Positions 23,714 to 31,562 of a stretch of DNA of 64,000 nucleotides are shown here, piece by piece. The stretch lies in NCBI GenBank assembly GCA_963728855.1, contig CAVSLN010000012.1, forward strand, positions 248,001 through 312,000. The letters are read 5' to 3'. How positions within the stretch are numbered: the stretch's first letter is position 1; every line of letters begins with the position of its first letter. The stretch comes from AC-43 sp963728855. GTDB taxonomy: Bacteria; Actinomycetota; Actinomycetes; Mycobacteriales; Micromonosporaceae. A model generated the notes under the pieces. That model had not been told where the DNA came from. It saw only the letters and a list, made by a program, of their open reading frames with translations, and searched no databases. The position numbers were made by a program, and so were the translations under genes.

Positions 23714-23822
23714 GTCTCCCGGGCTTTTGTCCCGCCGTGGAGCGCCCCGGTGTCCACCGAGACGCCTGCACCTCTCGGACCAGACCCGCTGCCACCAGCG
23801 GCGGAACCCTAGGCGCGCCCCA
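23714..23822 (-). promoter_or_regulatory. guanidine-I riboswitch (ykkC class), second copy
   Basis: The same block order as the first copy is seen on the minus strand: CCTAGGGTTCCGCCGC, CTGGTCCGAGAGGTGCAGGC, CCACGGCGGGACAAAAGCCC, GGGAGA. It heads the importer operon. The two copies share the conserved cores and differ in the variable stem between them, as expected for two working riboswitches rather than a recent copy. Confidence 0.93.
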
Positions 23823-24033
23823 CCCGTGGTGAGTCGTGAGCAGTACACCGGGGAGCCGTTTCCGGTGCCTTGCCCGGTTGTAGCGAGCATGTGTCGATAA
23901 CCTCACTACGGTCGGCGACCCGAAGCATGTGAAGGACCGGACGACGGCTCCGACTCTGGGTGACGGCCCCGAGCCGGAGGCGTTCGCCGTCGAGCTGCGC
24001 GAGGTGCTGTCCAGCTCCTGAGCTCCGAGGCGG

Positions 24034-25224
24034 CTATGTGGTGCGGCGCCGTGGTGGCGCGGGCCGCCGCGGATGGGTCCGCCAGGTCAACACGTTGGCG
24101 ACCGCCACCCCGGCCAGGACGACGCCGGCCGTCGCGGCCGCGAGTAGCGGCGGGCGGGCGAGTAGCGGCGGGTACGCGATCGTCAGCAGGGCGATCCCCA
24201 CCGGGCGGGACCATGACACGACGGCGAACACCACGTACTCGAACAGCGCCCGTCCGGCGAGGAACAGGGTGGGGCCGCCGAGGATGACCACGAGCCAGGC
24301 GGCACGGGCCGGCTCGGCCGGATGGGCGATCACGACCTCGTTGCCGACCGTGGTGACCAGGATGCTGGCGATCAGCACCAGGTGGATGTCTGACGCGATG
24401 ATGCTGATCCGGGCCGGTTTCTCGGCCACCGCGATGGCCGTCCCGAGCAGCTCCCCGGCGCGGTAGATGTAGATCCGCCACAGCAGCACGGTGGTGACGA
24501 AAGAGATCCCGAACGCGGCGGTGCGGCCGGGCGTGAGGTCGCCTCCCGCGTACGCCGACGCGGACACCAGGATCATGTCGCCGAGCGCGACGATGAGGAA
24601 CTGCCGGTAGCGCTCGGACGCGTACTCCCCGGCGAGGGGCAGGTCGCCGAGCCGGAGCCGGGTACGGCCGGGGAAGGGGTACCCGAGCCGGGTGCCGGTG
24701 AAGTCGATCGCGAGGGCCAGGGCCCACAGCACGGCGCGCAGCGGGTCGTCCGTCGCCGCTCCCGCGAACCACGGTACGGCCGACACGCCCGCCCACAGCA
24801 GCGTCCGGTCCCGGCCCGGCCGGCGTTCGGCACCGCGCTCGACCCACTGGAAGAACAGCGCCCGGACCAGCTGGCTCGCCACGTACCCACCGGCGAAGAC
24901 CAGTCCCCGATCGTGGTAGGCGCCCGGCGCGGCGACCGACATCACCAGGGCGCCCAGCATGATCCCCAGCACCGCGAGCTGGGTCGCCGGCCGGCGCGGG
25001 TCGAACCAGGCGGTCAGCCGCGCCGTGCCCGACCAGATGTACCACACCGCGACGAGCAGCACGAGCGTACGGTCCGCGCCGACCCAGTCAAGGCGCTCGA
25101 TCAGCTCCTGGGACAGCCGGGTGAGCGCGAAGACGAACGCCAGGTCGAAGAACAGCTCCAGGAAGCCGGCTGGCCCGACCTCCTCGGGTCCACGCACCAG
25201 CCGCCCGTCTGCGTCCCCGGTCAT
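24034..25224 (-). CDS. low temperature requirement protein A (LtrA) family
   Basis: The 396-residue protein is a polytopic membrane protein. It has the LtrA family N-terminus (ELFFDLAFVFALTRLSQELI), the conserved RRPATQLAVLGIMLGALVMS and LGDLPLAGEYASERYRQFLI blocks, and some ten hydrophobic segments through to the basic tail. The family is named from a Listeria mutant that grew poorly in the cold, and its molecular role is not settled. The ATG at 25224 immediately precedes MTGDADGRLVRGPEEVGPAG. It is divergent from the pyruvyltransferase-like gene. Confidence 0.88.
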   Translation of the reverse strand: MTGDADGRLVRGPEEVGPAGFLELFFDLAFVFALTRLSQELIERLDWVGADRTLVLLVAVWYIWSGTARLTAWFDPRRPATQLAVLGIMLGALVMSVAAPGAYHDRGLVFAGGYVASQLVRALFFQWVERGAERRPGRDRTLLWAGVSAVPWFAGAATDDPLRAVLWALALAIDFTGTRLGYPFPGRTRLRLGDLPLAGEYASERYRQFLIVALGDMILVSASAYAGGDLTPGRTAAFGISFVTTVLLWRIYIYRAGELLGTAIAVAEKPARISIIASDIHLVLIASILVTTVGNEVVIAHPAEPARAAWLVVILGGPTLFLAGRALFEYVVFAVVSWSRPVGIALLTIAYPPLLARPPLLAAATAGVVLAGVAVANVLTWRTHPRRPAPPRRRTT

Positions 25225-25304
25225 GAACCGGCTACTACCCCGCGCGTCCGGTTGCTACCGGCCGTTCCGTTTCGCCGGGAGTCGGCAGGGGAACCGGGCC
25301 TGCC

Positions 25305-26489
25305 GTGACGACCAACGACCGGCACCCCACCGTGGGCGTACTCGGCTCGTACGGCGGGCGCAACCTCGGCGACGAGGCGATCCTCGACGGCCTGCTGACC
25401 GACCTGCGGGACCGGCGCCCGGACGCCCGGGTACGGGTGTTCTCCCGGCACCCGTCGCACACCGGCCAGGCGTTCCCCGACGTGGAGGTGATGGGCTGGG
25501 AGGGCGCCAACCGGGAGCGGGTCGCCGAGGCGCTCAACGGCCTCGACCTGCTGGTCCTGGGCGGTGGCGGGATCCTGTACGACACGGAGGCCCGGCGCTA
25601 CCTGCGGCTGGTACGGGCCGCGCAGGAGCGCGGGGTACCGGTGTTCACCTACGCGCTCGGGGTCGGGCCGCTCACCGAGGAGGTGGACTCCCGGATGGTA
25701 CGGGAGACGCTGGCCGGCTGCCTCGAGGTGACCGTACGGGACGAGGAGTCCAAGCTGGCGCTGGAGGAGGCCGGGCTGGGCGGCGAGGTGACCGTGACCG
25801 CCGACCCGGCGCTGCTGCTGCGCGCGGAGGACTTCGACCCCGACGAGCTGCGTACCGAGGGGGTACCCCGGGACCGGCGCCTGGTCGGGATGAGCGTACG
25901 GGAGCCGGGCCGGGCCGCCCAGCACCTCGACGTCGACGCGTACCACCAGCTTCTCGCCCAGGTCGCCGACTTCCTCGTGCACCGGCTGGACGCGCACGTG
26001 CTGTTCGTACCCATGGAGCGCGGCGACATCGGGCACTCGCACGCCGTACTGTCGCATATGACCGCCGTCGAGCAGGGCCGCGTGCTGCACGGCGAATACC
26101 GCCCCCGCCAGATCCTGGGCCTCATGCGCCACCTCGACCTCGCGGTCGGCATGCGCCTGCACTTCCTGATCTTCGCGGCGATGGCCGGCATCCCCCTGCT
26201 GCCGCTGCCGTACGCGGGCAAGGTCTTCGACTTCGCGCAGCAGGTCGGCGCGCCCGCGCTGCGCGGGGTGATCCGGGAGGCGGCCGGGCCGCTGCTGGCC
26301 GAGGTGGACCGGCTGTGGGACGAGCGGCCGGCGCGGGTGGCGGAGACCGAGGCCCGGCTCGCCGTCCTGCGCAAGCGGGCGGTGGAGACCGGCGAGCGGC
26401 TGGCCACGCACCTGGCCCGGGTCGCGCGAGGTGACGCCGAGGTGACCGCCGAGGTGACCGCCGAGGTGACCGCCGAGGCGCCGAGATGA
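25305..26489 (+). CDS. polysaccharide pyruvyl transferase family protein (CsaB-like)
   Basis: The 394-residue protein fits the PS_pyruv_trans family: the N-terminal GVLGSYGGRNLGDEAILDGL motif, LLVLGGGGILYD, FTYALGVGPL, and the C-terminal RHLDLAVGMRLHFLIFAAMA block. Such enzymes add pyruvate ketals from PEP to cell-surface sugars. The start is the GTG at 25305. The last residues hold a fourfold AEVT repeat coded by GAGGTGACCGCC units (26441-26476). It overlaps the next gene by four bases (ATGA). The pairing with an FAD oxidoreductase is unusual, so the substrate is open. Confidence 0.82.
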   Translation: MTTNDRHPTVGVLGSYGGRNLGDEAILDGLLTDLRDRRPDARVRVFSRHPSHTGQAFPDVEVMGWEGANRERVAEALNGLDLLVLGGGGILYDTEARRYLRLVRAAQERGVPVFTYALGVGPLTEEVDSRMVRETLAGCLEVTVRDEESKLALEEAGLGGEVTVTADPALLLRAEDFDPDELRTEGVPRDRRLVGMSVREPGRAAQHLDVDAYHQLLAQVADFLVHRLDAHVLFVPMERGDIGHSHAVLSHMTAVEQGRVLHGEYRPRQILGLMRHLDLAVGMRLHFLIFAAMAGIPLLPLPYAGKVFDFAQQVGAPALRGVIREAAGPLLAEVDRLWDERPARVAETEARLAVLRKRAVETGERLATHLARVARGDAEVTAEVTAEVTAEAPR

Positions 26490-27931
26490 CCGAGCACGGC
26501 GAGATCACGGCAGGCTCGGTCGCGCCGCCCGCGCCGGAGGCCGAGCGGAGCGTGCGGCTGCCGCCGCGCCGGGCCACCCACGGCGGGCGCACGCAGGTGC
26601 TGGTGGTCGGCGGCGGCCCGGCCGGGCTGGGCGCCGCGCTCGGCGCCGCGGCCGCCGGGGCCCGGGTCATCCTCGTGGAGCGGTACGGCTTCCTCGGCGG
26701 CAACGCCACCGCCGCCCTGGTGATGCCGTTGATGAGCTTCCACAACGAGGTACGGCAGGCGGTCAACCCGGACACCACCCGCCTGATGCCGACCGACCAC
26801 GGGGAGGGCGAGCCGGTCGTCGCCGGGGTCCTGTGGACGCTGCTGGACCGGCTGGTGCGCCGGGGCGGGGCGGTGGCTCCCTCGCCCGCCACCGGCTACA
26901 CCGTCCCGTTCGACCCGGAGCTGTTCAAGCTGACCGCGTACGAGCTGGTCGCCGAGGCCGGGGTCGGGCTGCTGCTGCACGCGTTCGCCTCCGACGTGCT
27001 GCCGTTGCCCGACGGTGCCCGGGTGGTGTTCGAGACCAAGTCCGGGCCGGTGGTGCTGGACGCCGACGTGGTCGTCGACAGTACGGGCGACGGAGACCTC
27101 GCCGCCGCGGCCGGCGCCCCGTACGAGATCGGCCGGCCCGAGGACGGCCTCGCCCAGCCGATGACGCTGATGTTCCGGGTCGGCCACGTGGACCGCTCCG
27201 CGTTCGCCGGGTACGTCTCCGCCCACCCGGACCAGTGGCGCGGCGTGTACGGGCTGTGGGATCTCGTGCGGACCGCGACCGAGGCCGGGGAGCTGGACCT
27301 GCCCCGCGAGGAGCTGCTCTTCTTCGCCACCCCGCACCCCGACGAGGTGTCGGTCAACTCGACCCGGGTCACCGGCGCGCTCGGCATCAGCGTGTGGGAC
27401 CTGACCCGGGCCGAGCTGGTCGCGCACCGCCAGCTGGAGCAGATCGCCCGCTTCCTGCGCGACCGGGTACCCGGGTTCGCCCACTCCTACGTGCTGCAGA
27501 GCGGCGTACAGGTCGGGGTGCGGGAGACCCGGCGGATCCTGGGCGCGTACCGGCTCACCGGCGAGGACGTGCTGGCCGCCCGGGAGTTCGACGACGCGGT
27601 GGCCCGGGGCGCGTACCCGGTCGACATCCACGACCCCAAGGGCCCCGGTACGGTCCTGCGCCGGCTGCCGCGCGGCACGTCCTACGACATCCCGCTGCGC
27701 TGCCTGCTCCCGTACGGGACGGACCGGGTGCTGGTCGCCGGGCGGTGCATCTCCGGCGACCACGTGGCGCACTCGTCGTACCGGGTGATGCCGATCGCGA
27801 TGGCGACCGGCCAGGCGGCCGGGGTGTGCGCCGCGCTCGCCGCCCGTACGGGCACCGTCCCGCGCGACGTACCGGCCGCCGACGTGCAGCGGGTACTGCG
27901 GTCCCAGGGTGCCAGCCTGCGCCCTGGATGA
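26486..27931 (+). CDS. FAD-dependent oxidoreductase
   Basis: The 481-residue protein has an N-terminal dinucleotide-binding motif (VLVVGGGPAGLGAALGAAAA, about residues 34-53) followed by VILVERYGFLGGNATAALVM, typical of the FAD_oxidored family. A second FAD block with LVAGRCISGDHVAHSSYRVM and ATGQAAGVCAALAA lies near the C-terminus. These enzymes act on varied substrates, and the family alone does not give the reaction. Translation is coupled to the pyruvyltransferase-like gene by an ATGA overlap, so the two may modify the same cell-surface or secondary metabolite. Confidence 0.85.
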   Translation: MTEHGEITAGSVAPPAPEAERSVRLPPRRATHGGRTQVLVVGGGPAGLGAALGAAAAGARVILVERYGFLGGNATAALVMPLMSFHNEVRQAVNPDTTRLMPTDHGEGEPVVAGVLWTLLDRLVRRGGAVAPSPATGYTVPFDPELFKLTAYELVAEAGVGLLLHAFASDVLPLPDGARVVFETKSGPVVLDADVVVDSTGDGDLAAAAGAPYEIGRPEDGLAQPMTLMFRVGHVDRSAFAGYVSAHPDQWRGVYGLWDLVRTATEAGELDLPREELLFFATPHPDEVSVNSTRVTGALGISVWDLTRAELVAHRQLEQIARFLRDRVPGFAHSYVLQSGVQVGVRETRRILGAYRLTGEDVLAAREFDDAVARGAYPVDIHDPKGPGTVLRRLPRGTSYDIPLRCLLPYGTDRVLVAGRCISGDHVAHSSYRVMPIAMATGQAAGVCAALAARTGTVPRDVPAADVQRVLRSQGASLRPG

Positions 27932-27994
27932 TTCATCGCCGCGCTGTGGGGTACGGCCAGCCCGCCGGGGTCGGCTGTCGAGGGGGTGCCGGCG

Positions 27995-28153
27995 ATGATC
28001 AAGAAGATTCTCTGGTGGCTCGTTGGCGCATTCCTGATCTTCTTCGTGGCGTTAAGGCCGGAGCCAGCGGCCAAGGCCGCGCGCTGGGTCGGCGGGATCC
28101 TCGGTGCGGCGTTCAACGGCGTCGGCGACTTCGCCTCGCGGCTCATCAGTTGA
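27995..28153 (+). CDS. 52-residue membrane peptide with a TTA codon
   Basis: The reading MIKKILWWLVGAFLIFFVAL continues with RPEPAAKAARWVGG and ends FASRLIS. It has one N-terminal membrane helix and an amphipathic tail. The upstream GAGGGGG gives a plausible ribosome site. One Leu is encoded by TTA, the rarest codon in such genomes and the target of bldA-type control in streptomycetes. The stop codon lies inside the first copy of a 17-base tandem repeat. It follows the FAD oxidoreductase by 63 bases and could be its last operon member. Confidence 0.6.
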   Translation: MIKKILWWLVGAFLIFFVALRPEPAAKAARWVGGILGAAFNGVGDFASRLIS

Positions 28154-28197
28154 ACGGGCACCTCAGTTGAAGGGGCACCTCAGTTGAAGGGGCACCG
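28147..28197. repeat. 17-nt tandem triplication
   Basis: CAGTTGAAGGGGCACCT is repeated three times head to tail (first copy with C for G at position 9, last copy ending CCG). The first copy contributes the stop codon of the small membrane peptide, and the last ends 14 bases before the CGNR gene stop. Confidence 0.9.
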
Positions 28198-28210
28198 CCG
28201 ATGCGCCGGG

Positions 28211-28918
28211 TCACCGAACGTGGCTGCGCTGGCGGTGCGCACGCGCCTTGGCCCGGTTGCCACAGCGGCTCATCGCGCACCACTGCCGGGACCCGGCCGC
28301 CGACCGGTCGAGGAACCGCAGGCCGCAGGTCTCGCCGGCGCAGACCCGCACGAGCGCCCGGTCGCCCGTGCCGAGCAACTGCACGGCGTCGGCGGCGAGC
28401 CCGGCGAGGGCGGCGGCGGCCGGGTCGCGGGGCGGGGGTATCGCCAGCTCGGGCGGGCCGGTGCGGCGCTGCCGCAGGACCGGTCGCGGCGGCGCGTACC
28501 GGGCCGCCCAGCGGTTGACGACGGCGAGGTCGGCGCGCGCGCAGGGCTGGCCGGCCAGCACCGCGTCGACGCAGCGGCTGACCGCCTCGCGCAGCTCCCG
28601 CGCCTGGGCCAGCCGGGCCGGGCCGACCCGCAGCCGGCTGTCGAACGCCGCCTCGCCGATCCAGCCCAAGTGCTGGCTCGCGGCGAACGCCGCCTTGCCG
28701 GTCGAGCCCAAGTGCTGGTTCGCGGCGAACGCCGCCTTGCCGGTCGAGCCCAAGTGCTGGCTCGCGGCGACCAGGCTGGCGGCGACCAGCCAGGCTGCCA
28801 GGTCGTCGGGTTCGCGCAGCAGCTCCCACCCACCGCTCTTGCGGTCCCGGTAGGTGTTGACGAGGTCGAGGCAGGGCCGGCCGCCGTCCCAGACCCACCG
28901 GCCGGCCTCCTTGTCCAT
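28211..28918 (-). CDS. CGNR zinc-finger / ABATE domain transcriptional regulator
   Basis: The 235-residue protein starts with WDGGRPCLDLVNTYRDR, typical of the ABATE ligand-binding domain. It ends with a zf-CGNR zinc finger: CGLRFLDRSAAGSRQWCAMS followed by RCGNRAKARAHR, with Cys residues in CAGETC and WCAMSRC. Such proteins regulate neighbouring genes in response to small molecules. Between residues about 51 and 92 a 14-residue unit (QHLGSTGKAAFAAN) is repeated almost exactly three times, coded by a 42-base DNA repeat. It is transcribed away from an alpha/beta hydrolase with only 57 bases between, and that gap holds a strong inverted repeat. The ATG at 28918 is chosen; a GTG two codons upstream is possible. 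Confidence 0.85.
   Translation of the reverse strand: MDKEAGRWVWDGGRPCLDLVNTYRDRKSGGWELLREPDDLAAWLVAASLVAASQHLGSTGKAAFAANQHLGSTGKAAFAASQHLGWIGEAAFDSRLRVGPARLAQARELREAVSRCVDAVLAGQPCARADLAVVNRWAARYAPPRPVLRQRRTGPPELAIPPPRDPAAAALAGLAADAVQLLGTGDRALVRVCAGETCGLRFLDRSAAGSRQWCAMSRCGNRAKARAHRQRSHVR
28643..28768. repeat. 42-nt in-frame tandem triplication inside the CGNR gene
   Basis: Units start at 28643, 28685 and 28727 with GAACGCCGCCTTGCCGGTCG and are 42 bases each. The first unit has three differences and the last two are nearly identical. Because 42 is a multiple of three the reading frame is kept. Confidence 0.92.
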
Positions 28919-28926
28919 AACCACAT

Positions 28927-28955
28927 CGTACGGTTACCGTCGTCGTAACCATACG
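28927..28955. promoter_or_regulatory. operator-like inverted repeat between CGNR regulator and hydrolase
   Basis: CGTACGGTTAC (28927-28937) and GTAACCATACG (28945-28955) are inverted copies with one mismatch and a seven-base spacer. They lie between the two divergent starts, nine bases before the CGNR start and 20 bases before the hydrolase start. A related GGTTACGG follows at 28960. This is the natural binding site for the CGNR regulator. Confidence 0.65.
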
Positions 28956-28975
28956 AACCGGTTACGGAGGTTACG

Positions 28976-29833
28976 GTGGAGTCGCGGACGGTCGACGTTG
29001 GTGGCCTGCGCATGCACTACCTGTCGGCCGGCGACGGGCCACCGCTGGTGCTGCTGCACGGCTGGCCGCAGACCAGCCACTGCTGGCGGCACGTGCTCGG
29101 CCCGCTGGCGCGCCGGTACCGGGTGATCGCCCCGGACCTGCGCGGCTACGGCCACACCGACAAGCCGCGCGGTGGGTACGACAAGCGCACCATGGCCGGG
29201 GACGTCCGCGCGCTGGCGCACCTGCTCGGGTACGACCGGGTGACGCTGGTCGGGCACGACCGGGGCGCCCGGGTGGCCCACCGGTACGCGCTGGACCGCC
29301 CGGGCGAGGTCGAGCGCCTCGTCGTCATGGACGTCATCCCGACCCGCGAGATGTGGCGCCGCTTCGACATGAGTACGGGCATCGCGCGCGTCACCTGGCA
29401 CTGGACCTTCCACCTCCAGCCCGACCTGCCCGAGCGGCTCGCCGGCGCCGACGTCGCCGGGTACCTGGGTCACTTCTTCCACCAGTGGACCGTCCAGCGG
29501 GCCCGGGTCGACGAGGCGGTCGACGAGTACGTCCGGGCGTTCTCCCGGCCGGGCGCGCTGCGGGCCGGGTTCGACGACTACCGCGCCTCGTTCCCGTACG
29601 ACGCCGAGCACGACGAGGCCGACTGGGGGGCCGGGCGACGGCTCGGCATGCCGGTACTGGCGATGTGGGGCGCCGCCGGCCTCACGGCCAGCGTGCCGGT
29701 CCTCGACGTCTGGCGGGAGTACGCGACCGACGTGCACGGCGTGGAGATCCCGGACTGCGGCCACTTCCTGGCCGAGGAGCGGCCGGACGCCGTACTCGCG
29801 CACCTCACCGACTGGCTGCCCGCCCGCGGTTAG
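28976..29833 (+). CDS. alpha/beta hydrolase, haloacetate dehalogenase/epoxide hydrolase-like
   Basis: The 285-residue protein has the oxyanion motif LLHGWPQTSHCWRHV, APDLRGYGHTDKPRGGYDKR, the nucleophile Asp in LVGHDRGARVAHRY and the catalytic His in IPDCGHFLAEERPD. An Asp nucleophile in GHDRG and the WPQ and DLRGYG strings are typical of fluoroacetate/haloacetate dehalogenases and epoxide hydrolases. The GTG at 28976 follows GGAGG. It is divergent from the CGNR regulator, which may sense its substrate. The reaction cannot be fixed without a structure-guided alignment. Confidence 0.88.
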   Translation: MESRTVDVGGLRMHYLSAGDGPPLVLLHGWPQTSHCWRHVLGPLARRYRVIAPDLRGYGHTDKPRGGYDKRTMAGDVRALAHLLGYDRVTLVGHDRGARVAHRYALDRPGEVERLVVMDVIPTREMWRRFDMSTGIARVTWHWTFHLQPDLPERLAGADVAGYLGHFFHQWTVQRARVDEAVDEYVRAFSRPGALRAGFDDYRASFPYDAEHDEADWGAGRRLGMPVLAMWGAAGLTASVPVLDVWREYATDVHGVEIPDCGHFLAEERPDAVLAHLTDWLPARG

Positions 29834-29861
29834 CCGGCGACCCGCCGGGCAGTCCATCCCC

Positions 29862-30830
29862 ATGAGCGACAAGGAGATGGAGGGCGACAACCCGCGCCGC
29901 CGCGCGCTCGCCCGCGAGGCCCGCGAGCGCGGCCGCTCCGCCAGCGAGGCCGGGGTGACCCTGGGCGCCTCCAAGCAGCCCGAGCCGGCCCCGGACAAGC
30001 GCCGTGCCGGGCCACCGGCCGCCGGTCCGCACAAGCTGCGCGCGAACACCGGCGGCGGCCCCCCGTCACCGGCCCCGACCCCGCCCGACCTGCCCCGGCC
30101 CTCGGCCACCGAAGCGCCCGAGCCCGGTCCGGTGCGGTATCGGGACCTGGTGTCGGACGTGGCCCGGCGCACCGGCCTCGACTTCGACGCCGCCAAGCAG
30201 GCCGCCGAGGCGACGGTCACCGTATTGGCCCGGGCGCTCGGGGAGCCGGACCGGCAGCGGCTGCTCGCCGCCGTCCCGGCCGAGCTGCACGACGACTACC
30301 CGGTCGAGCTGCCCGACCGGCGCGAAGACCTGGCCAGCTTCGTCGGCGAGGTGGCCCGGATCGCGCACGGTACCCCCGAGCAGGCCCGGTACCGCGCACA
30401 GGCGGTGCTCACCGCGCTCGGCGAGCGCGCCCCCGACCTGGTCGCCTCGCTGCACCTGCCGCCGGACATCTGGGGGCTGGTCGAGCCGCCCCCGATCGGC
30501 GGCGACGGGGTCGGTCCTGCCGGCCACCCCACCCCGCTGACCGACGCCGAACTGCGTCAGGAGCTGGCCCGGCTGCCCTACTGGGCGGGGACCCGACGGG
30601 CGATCTCGCGTACCGTGACCGGGCCGCCGGACCGCCTCGACCGGCTGCTCCTGGCGCTGGCCCGGCGGAAGGCCGACTGGCAGCGGGGTCCCAAGTTCAG
30701 CCGCCCCGCTCCGGACGCGGCGATCCTCGTGCTGAAGACCAGCGGCCCGGACGCGGTGACGGCCCTCGACATCGACCTGGCGCACCGGCTGGACGGGACC
30801 ATCGCGGAGGCACTCGCCAACCTGGGCTGA
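29862..30830 (+). CDS. DUF2267 plus pterin dehydratase-like fusion protein
   Basis: The 322-residue protein has a disordered charged N-terminus (1-85). A DUF2267 domain follows (about 90-195: YRDLVSDVARRTGLDFDAAK, LLAAVPAELHDD, FVGEVARIA). The C-terminal domain (about 225-322: LTDAELRQELARLPYWAGTR, LLLALARRKADWQRGPKFSR, DAVTALDIDLAHRLDGTIAE) resembles 4a-hydroxytetrahydrobiopterin dehydratase. In the usual dehydratase fold a HH(P) pair is catalytic. Here I see only the single His in DIDLAHRLD, so enzyme activity is doubtful. It starts 28 bases after the hydrolase stop, so joint transcription is possible. Confidence 0.7.
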   Translation: MSDKEMEGDNPRRRALAREARERGRSASEAGVTLGASKQPEPAPDKRRAGPPAAGPHKLRANTGGGPPSPAPTPPDLPRPSATEAPEPGPVRYRDLVSDVARRTGLDFDAAKQAAEATVTVLARALGEPDRQRLLAAVPAELHDDYPVELPDRREDLASFVGEVARIAHGTPEQARYRAQAVLTALGERAPDLVASLHLPPDIWGLVEPPPIGGDGVGPAGHPTPLTDAELRQELARLPYWAGTRRAISRTVTGPPDRLDRLLLALARRKADWQRGPKFSRPAPDAAILVLKTSGPDAVTALDIDLAHRLDGTIAEALANLG

Positions 30831-30834
30831 GCGG

Positions 30835-31129
30835 ATGCTCGTGCGCGCGCACCGGCCCGACGACCACGACACGCTCCTCACCCTCGTCGCCCGGCTCACC
30901 ACCGGCGTCGCACCGTGGCGGCACCCGCGGGCGGTGACCGACGCCGTACGCGACTGGGTGGCCGGCTCGATCCGGGCCGCGGGGGAGGGGCAGGGCACGC
31001 TGTTCGTGGCGACCGGAGACGACGGTGGTGTCCTCGGCTTCGTCAGCGTCGCCGAGCGGCGCTCTGGGCCTCTACCAGCACCTCGGCTGGCAGCCCGAGG
31101 ACGTCCGGCTGAGCAAGCCGCTCAGCTAG
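30835..31129 (+). pseudogene. GNAT acetyltransferase with internal deletion
   Basis: The ATG at 30835 opens a typical GNAT start (MLVRAHRPDDHDTLLTLVAR, then LFVATGDDGGVLGFVSVAER). At about 31060 the sequence jumps, in another frame, to the C-terminal tail ALGLYQHLGWQPEDVRLSKP followed by LS and a stop at 31129. The central acetyl-CoA-binding strand and loop (the RGxGxG/A region, some 50-60 residues) are absent. The gene is therefore deleted internally and out of frame. Its last bases overlap the duplicated ROK 3' end, tail to tail. Confidence 0.75.
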
Positions 31130-31248
31130 CTTCAGCGGCCGGCGCCGGTACGGACAGCGCGGCGGTCAGCTCGTCCCGCGCCCCGGCGAGCGCGATGGAC
31201 AGCGCGCCGGTCAGCGAGGCCACCTTGCCGAGCGCGCTGGACTCCAGC
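31121..31248. repeat. left copy of the ROK gene 3' end (direct repeat)
   Basis: This segment matches 33571-33698 at a constant offset of 2450 bases, nearly base for base from 31135 to 31248 (one C/T change at 31225) and with several differences in the first 14 bases. On the minus strand it reads the last 40 or so codons of a ROK protein, ending AAEAS-stop where the intact gene ends AAEAG-stop. Most differences near the stop are synonymous (GCT for GCC, GAA for GAG). It has no start codon and is not expressed as a full protein. Confidence 0.9.
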
Positions 31249-31322
31249 GATCTCAGGAGCGCCCACTATGACCCCTCGGCGCCCATCCACGGGTACGGGG
31301 GTCATGTCAGTGCTCGGGCGCC

Positions 31323-31562
31323 TCACGTGTGCCGAACCATGACGTCGGACGCTGCCACGCTGAAGATCTTTCCGCAGCCGGTCCTCGGGTCATCCCTCCG
31401 GCGCCAACCAGGCGTGTCCAGAACCGAGCCGCACCGGAGGTGTACCAGCCCATAGCTCCACCAGCGCGCGTACTCCAACTCCCAGCCGTCGACCAGGACG
31501 CGACGACGGCAGCATGGCGACTCGACGACGTAGACAGTTCCGTGTACGTCGGGGCAGGTCAC
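31323..31562 (-). CDS. small Cys-rich protein of the island
   Basis: From the GTG at 31562 the reading is 79 residues: VTCPDVHGTVYVVESPCCRR, VLVDGWELEYARWWSYGLVH and on, ending SVAASDVMVRHT. Cys residues in CPDV, PCC, LRCG and TGCG could form a small zinc-binding unit. The start overlaps the stop of the DUF6907-like gene (GTGA), so translation is coupled. I do not recognise a family. Its base composition is lower in GC than the flanks, like the rest of the island. Confidence 0.65.
   Translation of the reverse strand: MTCPDVHGTVYVVESPCCRRRVLVDGWELEYARWWSYGLVHLRCGSVLDTPGWRRRDDPRTGCGKIFSVAASDVMVRHT

Noticed and set aside
23890..24021. Short plus-strand frame reading TVGDPKHVKDRTTAPTLGDG to a TGA at 24021
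   Set aside because: It has plausible codon use and could be the tail of a lost gene, but there is no start, no ribosome site and no recognised family.
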